Notes under the pieces: model-generated
Told to the model about the DNA's origin: nothing
Seen by the model: the letters and a program-made list of their open reading frames with translations, nothing else
Database searches by the model: none
Translations under genes and position numbers: made by a program
In this document: in pieces, positions 23,504-31,626 of the stretch
Position numbering within the stretch: the first letter of the stretch is position 1
Layout: the number at the start of each line of letters is the position of its first letter
From: Leptolyngbyaceae cyanobacterium MP9P1.79
Lineage (GTDB): Bacteria; Cyanobacteriota; Cyanobacteriia; JARCMD01
Direction of reading: 5' to 3'
Length of the DNA stretch: 32,373 nucleotides
Assembly: GCA_030248885.1 (NCBI GenBank)
Contig: JARCMD010000196.1
Span: 1-32,373 of the forward strand

Positions 23504-24976
23504 CTAACCCGCCTGAACTCTAGCCCCAGTCCCCTTCAAACTGGTAGTCACCTGAGCAGTGGCACCAGATGGGTAGGATGTCCGGGGGACAGGTTGCACA
23601 TTCCACACCTGCTCGTGGGTAATGGATTGGGCGAGCAGGCGGCGGTAGAGGTCACTCAGTTGCACGGCAACTCCTGACCAACTAAAGTTTTGCTGGACTC
23701 GCATTGAGGCTTGCCGTCTCAATTTTCTTGCCCACAACTCATCGGAAAGCACCCGATCGATCGCCTGGGAAAATCCAGTCACATCATGGGGTGCAACCAG
23801 TAGCCCTGTTTCCTCTGGGATCACAGTGAACTTCAGCCCGCCCACATCTGAGGCAATGACTGGGGTGCCGCAGCCCATGGCTTCGATCGCCACCAAGCCA
23901 AAGGGTTCGTAGTGGCTGGGAATAACGCAAACATCCGCTGCCGTGTAATAGAGCGGCAATACATCATGGCCTACCCGGCCGATGAAGTGTGTCTGGTCAC
24001 TCAAGCCCACTTCCTTGACAATTTGTTCGATCCGATCGCGCTCCTGTCCATCTGCCTGACCTGGCTCACTGCCACCAACGATCAGCAGCCGCAGATCAGT
24101 TCCCGCCTCTTTGGATTGGGCACAGGCCCGCACCAGCGTCTCAATCCCTTTGCGGGGATCAAAGCGACCCACATACAGGACGACCTGCTCACTATGACGA
24201 ATTTGCAACCTTGCCCTAGCATCAGATTTCGACGTGACATGAAAATTATCCGTGTCCGTGCCACAGGGGATCACAGCAATGCAGCCCTGCTCAGAAACAA
24301 CCGATCGCAACATCTCCTGTTCTTGGGGGCTGGTGGCTACCACACAGTCTGCCTGCTCCAAAATTTGCTGCTCAACAGCTAAACGAATGTCGGCGATCGA
24401 CGGGCGACTCTTCACCGCCTGATACTTTATCGCTCCCAAGGAATGATAGGTATGCACGAGTTGAATATTGCTGAGTTCCCTCAGGCGCAACCCAATCCAC
24501 GCCGAGAGCCAATAGTTGGTGTGGATGAGCGGATAGTTGGTGCCTTCTTTTGCCTGAAATTTTTGAAACGCCTGCACAAACTGCGGCATGTGATCAAATA
24601 ACTCATCTCGTGGAATAAACGTTTCGGGACCGGCGACGAGGCGAATGGTGCGGCAGTGGGGGGAATGTTGCACGATCGCTGGGTCATTAACATTTACTTT
24701 ACGAGTAAACATATCGACCTGCCATCCCAGTTTTGCCAACGCTTCACCAACTTGCCGCACGTAGACATTTTGCCCTCCAGCTTCCTCTTTGCCAATGTCC
24801 GCCGCAGGGTCACCATGGTCAGAGATTAAGGCAATGGCTTGCCGGGAGGAGTGACGTTGCTGGACAAAGGCAAAGGGAGGATTTGGCGATTGAGTGGAAC
24901 TTTTAACCGGATTTTTAGTTGTATTAGTTAGGGTTGAACTGAGGGGCGATCGGGATTGGGCATCAGCGTTTAACAT
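23504..24976 (-). CDS. spsA: Sucrose-phosphate synthase (unidomainal, cyanobacterial type)
   Basis: The product is a GT4 glycosyltransferase that joins a nucleotide-activated glucose to fructose-6-phosphate, giving sucrose-6-phosphate. Visible motifs are IGKEEAGGQNVYVRQVGEAL (61-80) in the acceptor domain, HTYHSLGAIK (175-184), VGRFDPRKG (269-277) and the EX7E pair Glu357/Glu365 in EPFGLVAIEAMGCGTPVIAS. The pattern matches single-domain SPS of filamentous cyanobacteria, which lack the phosphatase-like C-terminal domain. The protein carries an unusual 45-residue Ser/Thr/Asn-rich N-terminal extension before IALISDHGDP. A GAGGTG ribosome site sits just before the ATG and supports that start. Sucrose-phosphatase is further along on the same strand. 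A related sucrose synthase is less likely, as it would be about 800 residues. Confidence 0.88.
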   Translation of the reverse strand: MLNADAQSRSPLSSTLTNTTKNPVKSSTQSPNPPFAFVQQRHSSRQAIALISDHGDPAADIGKEEAGGQNVYVRQVGEALAKLGWQVDMFTRKVNVNDPAIVQHSPHCRTIRLVAGPETFIPRDELFDHMPQFVQAFQKFQAKEGTNYPLIHTNYWLSAWIGLRLRELSNIQLVHTYHSLGAIKYQAVKSRPSIADIRLAVEQQILEQADCVVATSPQEQEMLRSVVSEQGCIAVIPCGTDTDNFHVTSKSDARARLQIRHSEQVVLYVGRFDPRKGIETLVRACAQSKEAGTDLRLLIVGGSEPGQADGQERDRIEQIVKEVGLSDQTHFIGRVGHDVLPLYYTAADVCVIPSHYEPFGLVAIEAMGCGTPVIASDVGGLKFTVIPEETGLLVAPHDVTGFSQAIDRVLSDELWARKLRRQASMRVQQNFSWSGVAVQLSDLYRRLLAQSITHEQVWNVQPVPRTSYPSGATAQVTTSLKGTGARVQAG

Positions 24977-25202
24977 AGTTTCACCTCATGAAATCACAGG
25001 TCTAGAACTAGGGAGTGCTGAGGTAATAGGGATAACTTGAGTGAACGCAGTTAGAAAACTTAGGCTCACAAATCAGCACTACCGACATAGAAACGCAGTC
25101 TATATTCCTGACGAAAGATAAGATTAGGCAATTAAGAGAAAATGGGCATCTAATCTCAGAGAAACCCTGGTTAGAGGGTGCGTTTAGCGTTTTAAGTTAG
25201 GT
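24977..25202. other. Upstream region of the sucrose-phosphate synthase gene
   Basis: The 226 bases hold the spsA ribosome site and presumably its promoter. No convincing promoter boxes, ORF or repeat copies were recognised. The gap also carries the 3' end of the GT4 transcript. Confidence 0.35.
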
Positions 25203-26285
25203 TCAAATCGATCGGTGGACGGGTACTGTTTGCTTCAAGTGACCATTGCGGGCAAACCGCTCTGCCAAGAGTTGCTGGTATACAGCTTCGTACCCATCCG
25301 TCATAGACCGCATACTGAACCGATCGCACACATAATCGCGGCAAGCCTGGCGATTGAGTTGAGCTGCCGGTTCGATCGCCGCCACACACTCCTCAACGCT
25401 GTGACACAGGAACCCGGTTTTGCCATGGGCAATGACTTCTGATGTCGAGCCTTTTTCCAGCGCAATCACTGGAGTGCCAACTGCCATCGATTCAATCATC
25501 ACCAGACCGAACGGCTCCCGCCAAGTAATGGGGAATAAAGTGGCCACCGCCCCACCCATCAACACACTTTTTTGAGCGTGATTCGCCTCGCCTAAGTATT
25601 GAATTTGATCCCCATCAAATTGGGGTAATAACTCCTGAGCGAAGAACTCACGGTCTACAGGATCAACCTTGCCTGCTAGTTTCAACCGCCACCCAGCGCG
25701 CTTAGCAATTTCGATCGCCAAATGGGGACCTTTTTCTGGGGAAAGCCGACCTAGAAACGCCAGATACGGTGGCTCATCAGGGTGGGCATGAAACTCGTAG
25801 GTGCTGGGGTCAATGCCGTTGTAAACAGTAGCCACACAATTCAGCCCTAGCCTGGGTTCCCGTTGAGCATTGGAAATGCTCACGTAGGGTTGACGGCGAG
25901 CATGGGTAAACATTTTTTCATTGTCAGGGGTGAATACTCCATGCAAGGTATGCACTGTGGGGGTTTTCACCAAATTGGCATAGGGCAAGGCAGCACAGCC
26001 CATATGGGAGTGAATAATGTCAAAGTCCTGGGCCTGCTCATACACCTGGGCGAGTTGCAACATTTCGTAGATACCGTATTCCTTTACGGCTGGATCGAGT
26101 CGCAATGCCTGGGAATGAACTGATTCCAACTTGGCAAGACTGAGAGAGTCGCCTGACGCGAATAAGGTAACCTCATGACCTCGGCGCACTAATTCGTTGG
26201 TTAACAGCGCTACAACTAATTCAATGCCCCCATAGGCTGGAGGAGGTACCCGCTCCCAAAGTGGCGCGATCTGAGCAATCCGCAT
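25203..26285 (-). CDS. GT4 family glycosyltransferase of unknown substrate
   Basis: The protein is 360 residues with a two-Rossmann GT-B fold. The N-terminal loop PPPAYGGIELVVALLTNELV (14-33) is the GGIE variant of the acceptor loop. The donor domain has FLGRLSPEKGPHLAIEIAKR (177-196) and the EX7E pair Glu257/Glu265 in REPFGLVMIESMAVGTPVIA. Proteins of this type transfer a sugar from a nucleotide donor to a lipid, glycan or small acceptor, and I cannot choose. It lies immediately upstream of sucrose-phosphate synthase on the same strand, with a 226-base gap, and is divergent from the invertase gene. That makes a role in sugar metabolism plausible but unproven. Confidence 0.88.
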   Translation of the reverse strand: MRIAQIAPLWERVPPPAYGGIELVVALLTNELVRRGHEVTLFASGDSLSLAKLESVHSQALRLDPAVKEYGIYEMLQLAQVYEQAQDFDIIHSHMGCAALPYANLVKTPTVHTLHGVFTPDNEKMFTHARRQPYVSISNAQREPRLGLNCVATVYNGIDPSTYEFHAHPDEPPYLAFLGRLSPEKGPHLAIEIAKRAGWRLKLAGKVDPVDREFFAQELLPQFDGDQIQYLGEANHAQKSVLMGGAVATLFPITWREPFGLVMIESMAVGTPVIALEKGSTSEVIAHGKTGFLCHSVEECVAAIEPAAQLNRQACRDYVCDRFSMRSMTDGYEAVYQQLLAERFARNGHLKQTVPVHRSI

Positions 26286-26622
26286 CCCGAACCTCCAAAA
26301 AATAAAGAAGATGAGAAAAAAGAAGATAAAAGTTGGATCAAAAGCATCGATCGCTTTCTACCAAGGTCGAACCTCCGACTAACTTAACCTAGGTCAACGC
26401 AGAGGTCTAAAAGAAATTTAAGAAAGATCTAAGAGTTTTAGCAACCCTCATGAGGTAGAGATACTTGCAATAGTAACCCCAAAAAATGTGTCTTTAGGAT
26501 TTGATGTCTGTTAGATAATTAAAAATTCGCTTGAAAGTGCTAATGTCAGCTATTCCATACCCAGCGGGAACGCACTTTAACCCCTTGTCTTCTTTACTTG
26601 AGAACTCTGCAATTTTTACCCC
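26286..26622. other. Divergent promoter region between GT4 and invertase genes
   Basis: The 337 bases are AT-rich near 26300-26340 (minus-strand leader). They must contain two opposite promoters. No clear operator palindrome or repeat copy was found. The invertase ATG has no Shine-Dalgarno. Confidence 0.4.
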
Positions 26623-28197
26623 ATGAGTGCGTCGAATTTTGATTCTGTTTCTTTTGATTCTGCTTCCCAGGCCCAATCCATTTTGCAAACCGCCCGATCG
26701 CTCTTCTACGATCGGGCACTGGTGCAACTGGATGGCCAATATGTCGGTGCGGTCGCTGCCATCACCTCAAAGCGGCAGAGTGAAGCGCAGGCTCAGGAGT
26801 TAAACTACAACGAAATATTTATGCGGGATAATGTCCCTGTCATGATCTTCCTCTTGTTGGAAGGTAAATCTGAAATTGTGCGGCACTTCCTGGATACTTG
26901 CTTGAAATTGCAAAGCAACCAGTTTCAAACCTTGGGTATTTTTCCCACCAGTTTTGTGGAAAGTGATGGCGGATTGGTGGCGGATTATGGGCAGCGGGCG
27001 ATCGGGCGGGTGTCGTCTGTCGATGCGTCCCTGTGGTGGCCAATTTTGGCCCATATCTACGTTCAGCGCACGGGCGATCGGGCTTGGGCTTCCCAACCAA
27101 ATGTGCAAAGAGGCATTCAGCAATTTTTGCACTTAATTCTCCATCCCTGGTTTCGGGACGCACCAACTCTGCATGTTCCTGATGGGGCATTTATGATCGA
27201 TCGTTCCCTGGATGTCTGGGGCGCACCTCTGGAAATTCAAGTGCTGCTCTACGGCGCACTCCTCAGCGCTGCTAAGTTGATTCAGCTAGACCTCTCTGAA
27301 AAGGGGGTGTGTGGCGATAGCGCCGTTCGTTTACATTCGCCCAGTGATGCGTTCACACAGCAACAAATTCATCAATTTACCTACGCCCTCGCCTGGGTGA
27401 AGCGCTTACGTAGCTACCTGTTGAAGCACTATTGGGTCAACATCAAAACGGTGCAAGTGCTGCGACAGCGCCCCACGGAACAGTATGGCGATGAAATTAC
27501 CAATGAATACAATATTCAAACTGAAAGCATCCCCCACTGGTTGCAATACTGGTTGGGCGATCGGGGCGGATATCTATTGGGCAACATTCGCACGGGTCGC
27601 CCAGACTTTCGCTTTTTCATGCTGGGTAATTGCTTAGGGGCAATGTTTGATGTCATCAGTCCCAAACAGCAGCAAGCTCTGTTCCAGCTAATTTGGCACA
27701 ACCAGAGTAGCCTGATCGCCCAAATGCCCCTACGAATTTGTCATCCTCCCTTGGAAGACACCGATTGGCGGCACAAGACCGGGTTCGATCGCAAAAACCT
27801 GCCCTGGTGCTACCACAATGGCGGTCACTGGCCTTGCCTGCTCTGGTTCCTGGGCGTGGCTATTTTACGACATCAACGCCACCATCCCCAAGTTGCCAGC
27901 GGTCATGAACCGTGGGGAACATCAATGCTGCAATCTTCCTATGAATTGCTGCTTCAGCGGTTACCCCGCCAAAAGTGGGCAGAGTATTTTGATGGCCCCA
28001 CGGGGCTATGGGCGGGGCAACAAACGCGCTACTACCAAACTTGGACAATTACTGGACTGCTGCTGATCCACCATTTTCTCAAGGTCAATCCAGCGGATGT
28101 GGACATTATGAATCTTCCGACTGTCAAGGAGTTGAGTGACATTAAGATTTTTGGAGTACCGTCAGTGCCCATTCCTGGGACGGGTTGGTCGTCATGA
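26623..28197 (+). CDS. Alkaline/neutral invertase, GH100
   Basis: The product hydrolyses sucrose to glucose and fructose in the cytosol, opposing sucrose-phosphate synthase. At 524 residues it is slightly longer than the Anabaena InvA/InvB enzymes. Family marks include NYNEIFMRDNVPVMIFLLLE (61-80), LGIFPTSFVE (104-113), SVDASLWWPILAHIYV (132-147), PDGAFMIDRSLDVWGAPLEI (186-205) and WAEYFDGPTGLWAGQQTRYY (452-471). By comparison with the characterised Anabaena enzyme, the catalytic pair is probably Asp193 in MIDR and Glu454 in WAEYF. That assignment is inferred. The first 25 residues, rich in Ser and Asp, form an extension. It is transcribed away from the sucrose synthesis genes. Confidence 0.93.
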   Translation: MSASNFDSVSFDSASQAQSILQTARSLFYDRALVQLDGQYVGAVAAITSKRQSEAQAQELNYNEIFMRDNVPVMIFLLLEGKSEIVRHFLDTCLKLQSNQFQTLGIFPTSFVESDGGLVADYGQRAIGRVSSVDASLWWPILAHIYVQRTGDRAWASQPNVQRGIQQFLHLILHPWFRDAPTLHVPDGAFMIDRSLDVWGAPLEIQVLLYGALLSAAKLIQLDLSEKGVCGDSAVRLHSPSDAFTQQQIHQFTYALAWVKRLRSYLLKHYWVNIKTVQVLRQRPTEQYGDEITNEYNIQTESIPHWLQYWLGDRGGYLLGNIRTGRPDFRFFMLGNCLGAMFDVISPKQQQALFQLIWHNQSSLIAQMPLRICHPPLEDTDWRHKTGFDRKNLPWCYHNGGHWPCLLWFLGVAILRHQRHHPQVASGHEPWGTSMLQSSYELLLQRLPRQKWAEYFDGPTGLWAGQQTRYYQTWTITGLLLIHHFLKVNPADVDIMNLPTVKELSDIKIFGVPSVPIPGTGWSS

Positions 28198-28457
28198 GTG
28201 ATTAGACGCAACCAGAATCTTTATACGGATGTTTTTGTAAAAGATTGGATATCCAGTAGGGGCGGGTTAGCAGATAGGCAAAATGGTGCTGTTGATCTTG
28301 CTGAGTTCGCCCTACGATCGCAATTTTCCAAGGTATTTCAATATTTATACATGGGAAAAGATAAACGGGAAATCACCCTCTGGGTGATAGGCTACAGAAT
28401 TCATTCTGTTAATCTATAGTGTCTGGGTTCCTATTCTTGCCAGTGGATTAATGAACT
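28198..28457. other. Intergenic region after the invertase gene
   Basis: The gap has a perfect hairpin ATCACCC-tct-GGGTGAT (28372-28388) followed by a weaker AGAAT/ATTCT inverted pair near 28397. It also has a faded family B-like remnant (CAGTAGGGGCGG...GTTCGCCCTAC, 28255-28315). The hairpin is a possible invertase terminator, though it lacks a T-run. A 73-codon frame here has no protein-like features. Confidence 0.5.
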
Positions 28458-29276
28458 ATGTCCTCTTCTTTTCCCGTTCGACTGATATTTGATGTCAGCG
28501 CGATCGTCGCTGGCAAAACCCGTGAGTGGCAAGAATTTTCGCAAATGGGCACCTGCATTTTGCCCCAAGCCGTGTGGAGTGAATTGGAGTTTTTGTGCGA
28601 TCGGGCCTCAGAACCAGGAACCGAGAAAATTGCCAGGGAATTCACCCGCTTTTACCCCGAAAGCGGGTGGCAGGTGAGTTCCTTAAAGGCCAGTCATGCC
28701 TCTTTGCCCTCTGCCAAGGGCGAGGACTTGAGTAAGCAAGCAAGGTTAACTTTGGCAGTGGCCAAGTGTGTCTATGGAGTTGCTGAAACCTACCCCAATG
28801 ATTTGGTCATTCTCATCTCCAATCAGCAACCGCTGATTAATCAGGTGAAGTCCTTGACTGTGCCTAATCTTTGTGGAATCACGGTGGCGGCTTTGCTGCA
28901 ATGGAGTCGCACTCAGCAACGACCCGCTTCGGTGACAGCACAGATGCAGGACATGAAAGGCATGGGTAGGGTGGCTCAACGTTCCGCTAATGTGTCATCT
29001 AAGGTTGCTGCTGATTCTAATACACCTGCTGCTAACCGATCGACTCCGGTTACTAAGCCGATCGCCCCATCAAGTTATCCGTCCAGTTCTTCCAAAACAC
29101 CTAAATTGAATGGGCTAGTGATGACTGTATTGGGGGTAATATTGCCAGCGATCGTGGCTCTAGGCGCATGGTATGTTCTCCAACCTAGTAGTTTTAAAAA
29201 GTTTTGGGGACAAATGGGTTTGCCTGGAATGTCTGAGAAACCTGCCCTTCGCAAGCCAAAATCCACAAATAAATGA
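28458..29276 (+). CDS. PIN-like domain protein with a C-terminal membrane anchor
   Basis: The protein is 272 residues. The first 150 resemble a PIN nuclease domain: RLIFDVSAIVAG with Asp12, LPQAVWSELEFL with Glu42/Glu44, GEDLSKQARLTLAVAK with Asp90, and DLVILISNQQPLINQ. The usual terminal Asp is replaced, since SNQQ stands where (S/T)ND is expected, so activity is doubtful. A Ser/Thr/Pro linker (about 160-215) leads to a membrane helix at about 219-241 and a basic tail (KPALRKPKSTNK). The topology suggests a PIN domain tethered to the membrane. The stop codon overlaps the ATG of the DUF4385 gene in ATGATGA, so the two are translationally coupled. I would not call it a VapC toxin, because no antitoxin gene is adjacent. 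Confidence 0.82.
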   Translation: MSSSFPVRLIFDVSAIVAGKTREWQEFSQMGTCILPQAVWSELEFLCDRASEPGTEKIAREFTRFYPESGWQVSSLKASHASLPSAKGEDLSKQARLTLAVAKCVYGVAETYPNDLVILISNQQPLINQVKSLTVPNLCGITVAALLQWSRTQQRPASVTAQMQDMKGMGRVAQRSANVSSKVAADSNTPAANRSTPVTKPIAPSSYPSSSSKTPKLNGLVMTVLGVILPAIVALGAWYVLQPSSFKKFWGQMGLPGMSEKPALRKPKSTNK

Positions 29277-29770
29277 TGACGTTTAATTATACCGTTGACT
29301 TTAAAGCGATCGACTTTCGCCAACATCCTGAACTGTATCGTGTGGGCAAGGGTGAACAGGGGGTATTGCTGGTAGAACCCTATAAGTCAGAGATTCTTCC
29401 CCACTGGCGCTTTAAAACACCGCCGATCGCCCACGAATCTAGCCAAAAAATCTACGCTCTATTTCTGGATTATTTGGCACAAGGAGACTTTTTGGGCGCA
29501 GATATGGCACGCAAGTTTCTTCAGATGGGATATACCCGCGCCCGACGTTATGCCAATCACCGCAGCGGGCGTAAGTATGTAAAAAATCCCCAAAAGGAAG
29601 ATTCAGAAGTAGCTCAACGTGAGGCCCGCAAGGAGGTTTTACCGCTCGATACTGACCCAGTCAAGGCTGAATGTGCGGCTATTTTCAAGGCGGTGTGGTT
29701 ACAAGCCAAGGCGAATGAAACCTACATACAGCTTTCACAACAACACCGCCTGATGTATAAAAAAATCTAA
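29273..29770 (+). CDS. DUF4385 family protein
   Basis: The protein is 165 residues, soluble and basic. It matches the DUF4385 pattern: NYTVDFKAIDFRQHPELYRV, GKGEQGVLLVEPYKSEILPH, MARKFLQMGYTRARRYANHR and DPVKAECAAIFKAVWLQAK. No function is known for the family. The start overlaps the stop of the PIN-domain gene (ATGATGA), which shows co-translation. A second ATG directly follows the first. It ends 43 bases before the convergent cytochrome b-like gene. Confidence 0.88.
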   Translation: MMTFNYTVDFKAIDFRQHPELYRVGKGEQGVLLVEPYKSEILPHWRFKTPPIAHESSQKIYALFLDYLAQGDFLGADMARKFLQMGYTRARRYANHRSGRKYVKNPQKEDSEVAQREARKEVLPLDTDPVKAECAAIFKAVWLQAKANETYIQLSQQHRLMYKKI

Positions 29771-29813
29771 GGCATGAAAAAGGTAATGAGAACCCTATGA
29801 CATCAACTCTGAC

Positions 29814-30455
29814 TTAGAGATTCGGTGTCGGTGTTTCCTCGATCGCGCTCAACAATCTTTCCTTCTCTTCCTTTTCTTGCCAAATCAAGCTGACCAGGTG
29901 AACAACCGCTAGGAAGAGGGCAGCGGCTGAAAGAACATAGCTATGTAGGGTATAAAGCCGCTCGACAGTGAGGGAATTGACAGCGCCTCCGGTCAAAATA
30001 TCTCGCACTTGCCGACCGATGAGGGGAATGGCTTCGATCGTCCCCAGCTCAATTTTGAAGCGCCAATAGCCCAGTTGTGACCAATCGAGAATCATCGCAG
30101 TCCACCCCAGCCCGATCGCTGTTAGGATGAGGAAAATGACGCTGAACCAGGCTGTGAGCCAACTCCGGCGAAATCGCTCTCCCAGAAACATCACTACCAT
30201 CTGAATCAGGGATGCGCCAATTAATCCATTACCGGCAATATTGTGAACTCCATAGATTAACCAGCCGCTAGGAACATCCTGGACAATCATTTTGATTGAG
30301 CTATAGGCCCCGCCAGCGATCGGCTGATAGTAGATGGAGAGCAAAATTCCTGTAATTGCAGCAGTGGCTGCCAGAGTCAACACTGTAACGGATAGAATGG
30401 TTGCCAGTCGCCGAAGCACAAACTCGTAGGAAATGCCTTTCGTTACTCTATCCAT
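29814..30455 (-). CDS. Cytochrome b6-like protein with an altered heme site
   Basis: The 213-residue, four-helix membrane protein matches the N-terminal cytochrome b domain (b6, PetB type) in length and layout. His71 and His171 correspond to one heme pair, and the spacing of the helix IV histidines His171/His186 is 15, as in b6. The other helix II ligand position, 14 residues after His71, is Gln85 instead of His, so one heme is missing or ligated differently. The Cys used for the covalent heme c-n in b6 is absent from the short N-terminus (MDRVTKGISYEFV). This is not the photosynthetic PetB; it is a paralogue whose electron partners I cannot name. No Rieske or subunit IV gene is adjacent. Confidence 0.85.
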   Translation of the reverse strand: MDRVTKGISYEFVLRRLATILSVTVLTLAATAAITGILLSIYYQPIAGGAYSSIKMIVQDVPSGWLIYGVHNIAGNGLIGASLIQMVVMFLGERFRRSWLTAWFSVIFLILTAIGLGWTAMILDWSQLGYWRFKIELGTIEAIPLIGRQVRDILTGGAVNSLTVERLYTLHSYVLSAAALFLAVVHLVSLIWQEKEEKERLLSAIEETPTPNL

Positions 30456-30585
30456 GACGATTAAATGTTAAATATTGTTACTTTTCATTTTAACGGCATT
30501 CTTTAGAGAATTACACCTCCCAGGATTGAAGTGAAACCTGCGGCATCCGATCGGTTTCCTGGACGCTGGGTCGAAATTTGATTTA

Positions 30586-31611
30586 ATGGGACAAGGTCTA
30601 GAGGCAAAGGTCGTGGTTGACGCATTTACTAATCCAGCTTTGAGTCATGCATCTGTGAGCGATACACCGAACAACTCCGCCAAGCAGCCTTTAGAGTACA
30701 TCGGTAGAAAACAACCCAAACCTAGGGAAACCGATCGCAGCGGGCAACTCCGATCGCCCTACTTGCCTAGTCCAGAACTGGTGGAGGCGGTTAATTTAGC
30801 CATCTATCTGGAGCGACCGCTATTGCTCAAAGGGGAACCGGGGTGCGGCAAAACCCAATTGCCCCGTGCTGTGGCTTATGAATTGGGCTTGCCTTGGGAG
30901 TCCTGGTATGTGAAATCGACCAGTCGAGCGCAGGATGGGCTGTATACCTACGATGCCGTCGGGCGCTTACGAGATGCTCAACTGGCGGCATCGGGGCAAT
31001 TGACGGCGGAGGAACGGCAACGTATGGCTGATCCGGCGACCTACATTCGCTGGGGAGCGCTGGGACGGGCGTTTAGAAACGATCGCCGCACCGTGGTCTT
31101 GATTGATGAAATCGACAAGGCGGATATTGACTTCCCCAACGATTTATTGCTGGAATTGGATGAACAACGCTTTTTCATTCAAGAAGTGGAGGTTGATCAT
31201 CCGTTGCGAGAGGTGCGGGCCAAGGTAACGCCGATCGTGTTCATCACCAGCAATGACGAAAAGGACTTGCCCGATGCATTTCTGCGGCGCTGTTTGTTTC
31301 ACCATGTCCAGTTTCCCGATCGCCACCAATTGATCAACATCATCAACGCCCACTTCACCAGTTCAGCCCAGGAATTGCCCCAAAATTTGGTGCAGGCGGC
31401 GGTGCATCGCTTCATGGAATTGCGGCAAGACATGGATGCAGCGGGGAACATGGGCAAGAAAGTCAGCACCAGTGAACTGCTGGATTGGGTGCGGGTGCTG
31501 CATCGCCACCCATTGGACGATGCATTGGCTAAGCTAGAGGGCAAGCTCCCGTATGCGGGAGTGCTGCTGAAAAATTGGGATGACCATGTACGTTACTTGC
31601 AGCAGAAATAA
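30586..31611 (+). CDS. MoxR-type AAA ATPase
   Basis: The protein is 341 residues. Walker A is GEPGCGKT (83-90), Walker B is VVLIDE (170-175), sensor 1 is TSNDEK (221-226), and an Arg pair (RR 234-235) follows. The segment SPYLPSPELVEAVNLAIYLE (57-76) before Walker A is the conserved entry of the cyanobacterial MoxR-like group. These ATPases act as chaperones that remodel a partner, commonly a von Willebrand A or CoxE-like protein encoded next door. The first 35 residues are an unconserved extension. A later start (GTG within the extension) is possible, as no Shine-Dalgarno is evident. The next gene starts 15 bases after the stop, so the two are probably one operon. Confidence 0.9.
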   Translation: MGQGLEAKVVVDAFTNPALSHASVSDTPNNSAKQPLEYIGRKQPKPRETDRSGQLRSPYLPSPELVEAVNLAIYLERPLLLKGEPGCGKTQLPRAVAYELGLPWESWYVKSTSRAQDGLYTYDAVGRLRDAQLAASGQLTAEERQRMADPATYIRWGALGRAFRNDRRTVVLIDEIDKADIDFPNDLLLELDEQRFFIQEVEVDHPLREVRAKVTPIVFITSNDEKDLPDAFLRRCLFHHVQFPDRHQLINIINAHFTSSAQELPQNLVQAAVHRFMELRQDMDAAGNMGKKVSTSELLDWVRVLHRHPLDDALAKLEGKLPYAGVLLKNWDDHVRYLQQK

Positions 31612-31626
31612 AATCGGGACAAACCT

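Noticed and set aside
28198-28419. 73-codon plus frame after the invertase gene
   Set aside because: It starts at the invertase stop, crosses a repeat remnant and a hairpin, and shows no protein-like pattern.
28458-29770. VapBC-type toxin-antitoxin pair
   Set aside because: The PIN-like protein is membrane-anchored and long, its last acidic residue is replaced, and DUF4385 is not an antitoxin-like DNA-binding protein.
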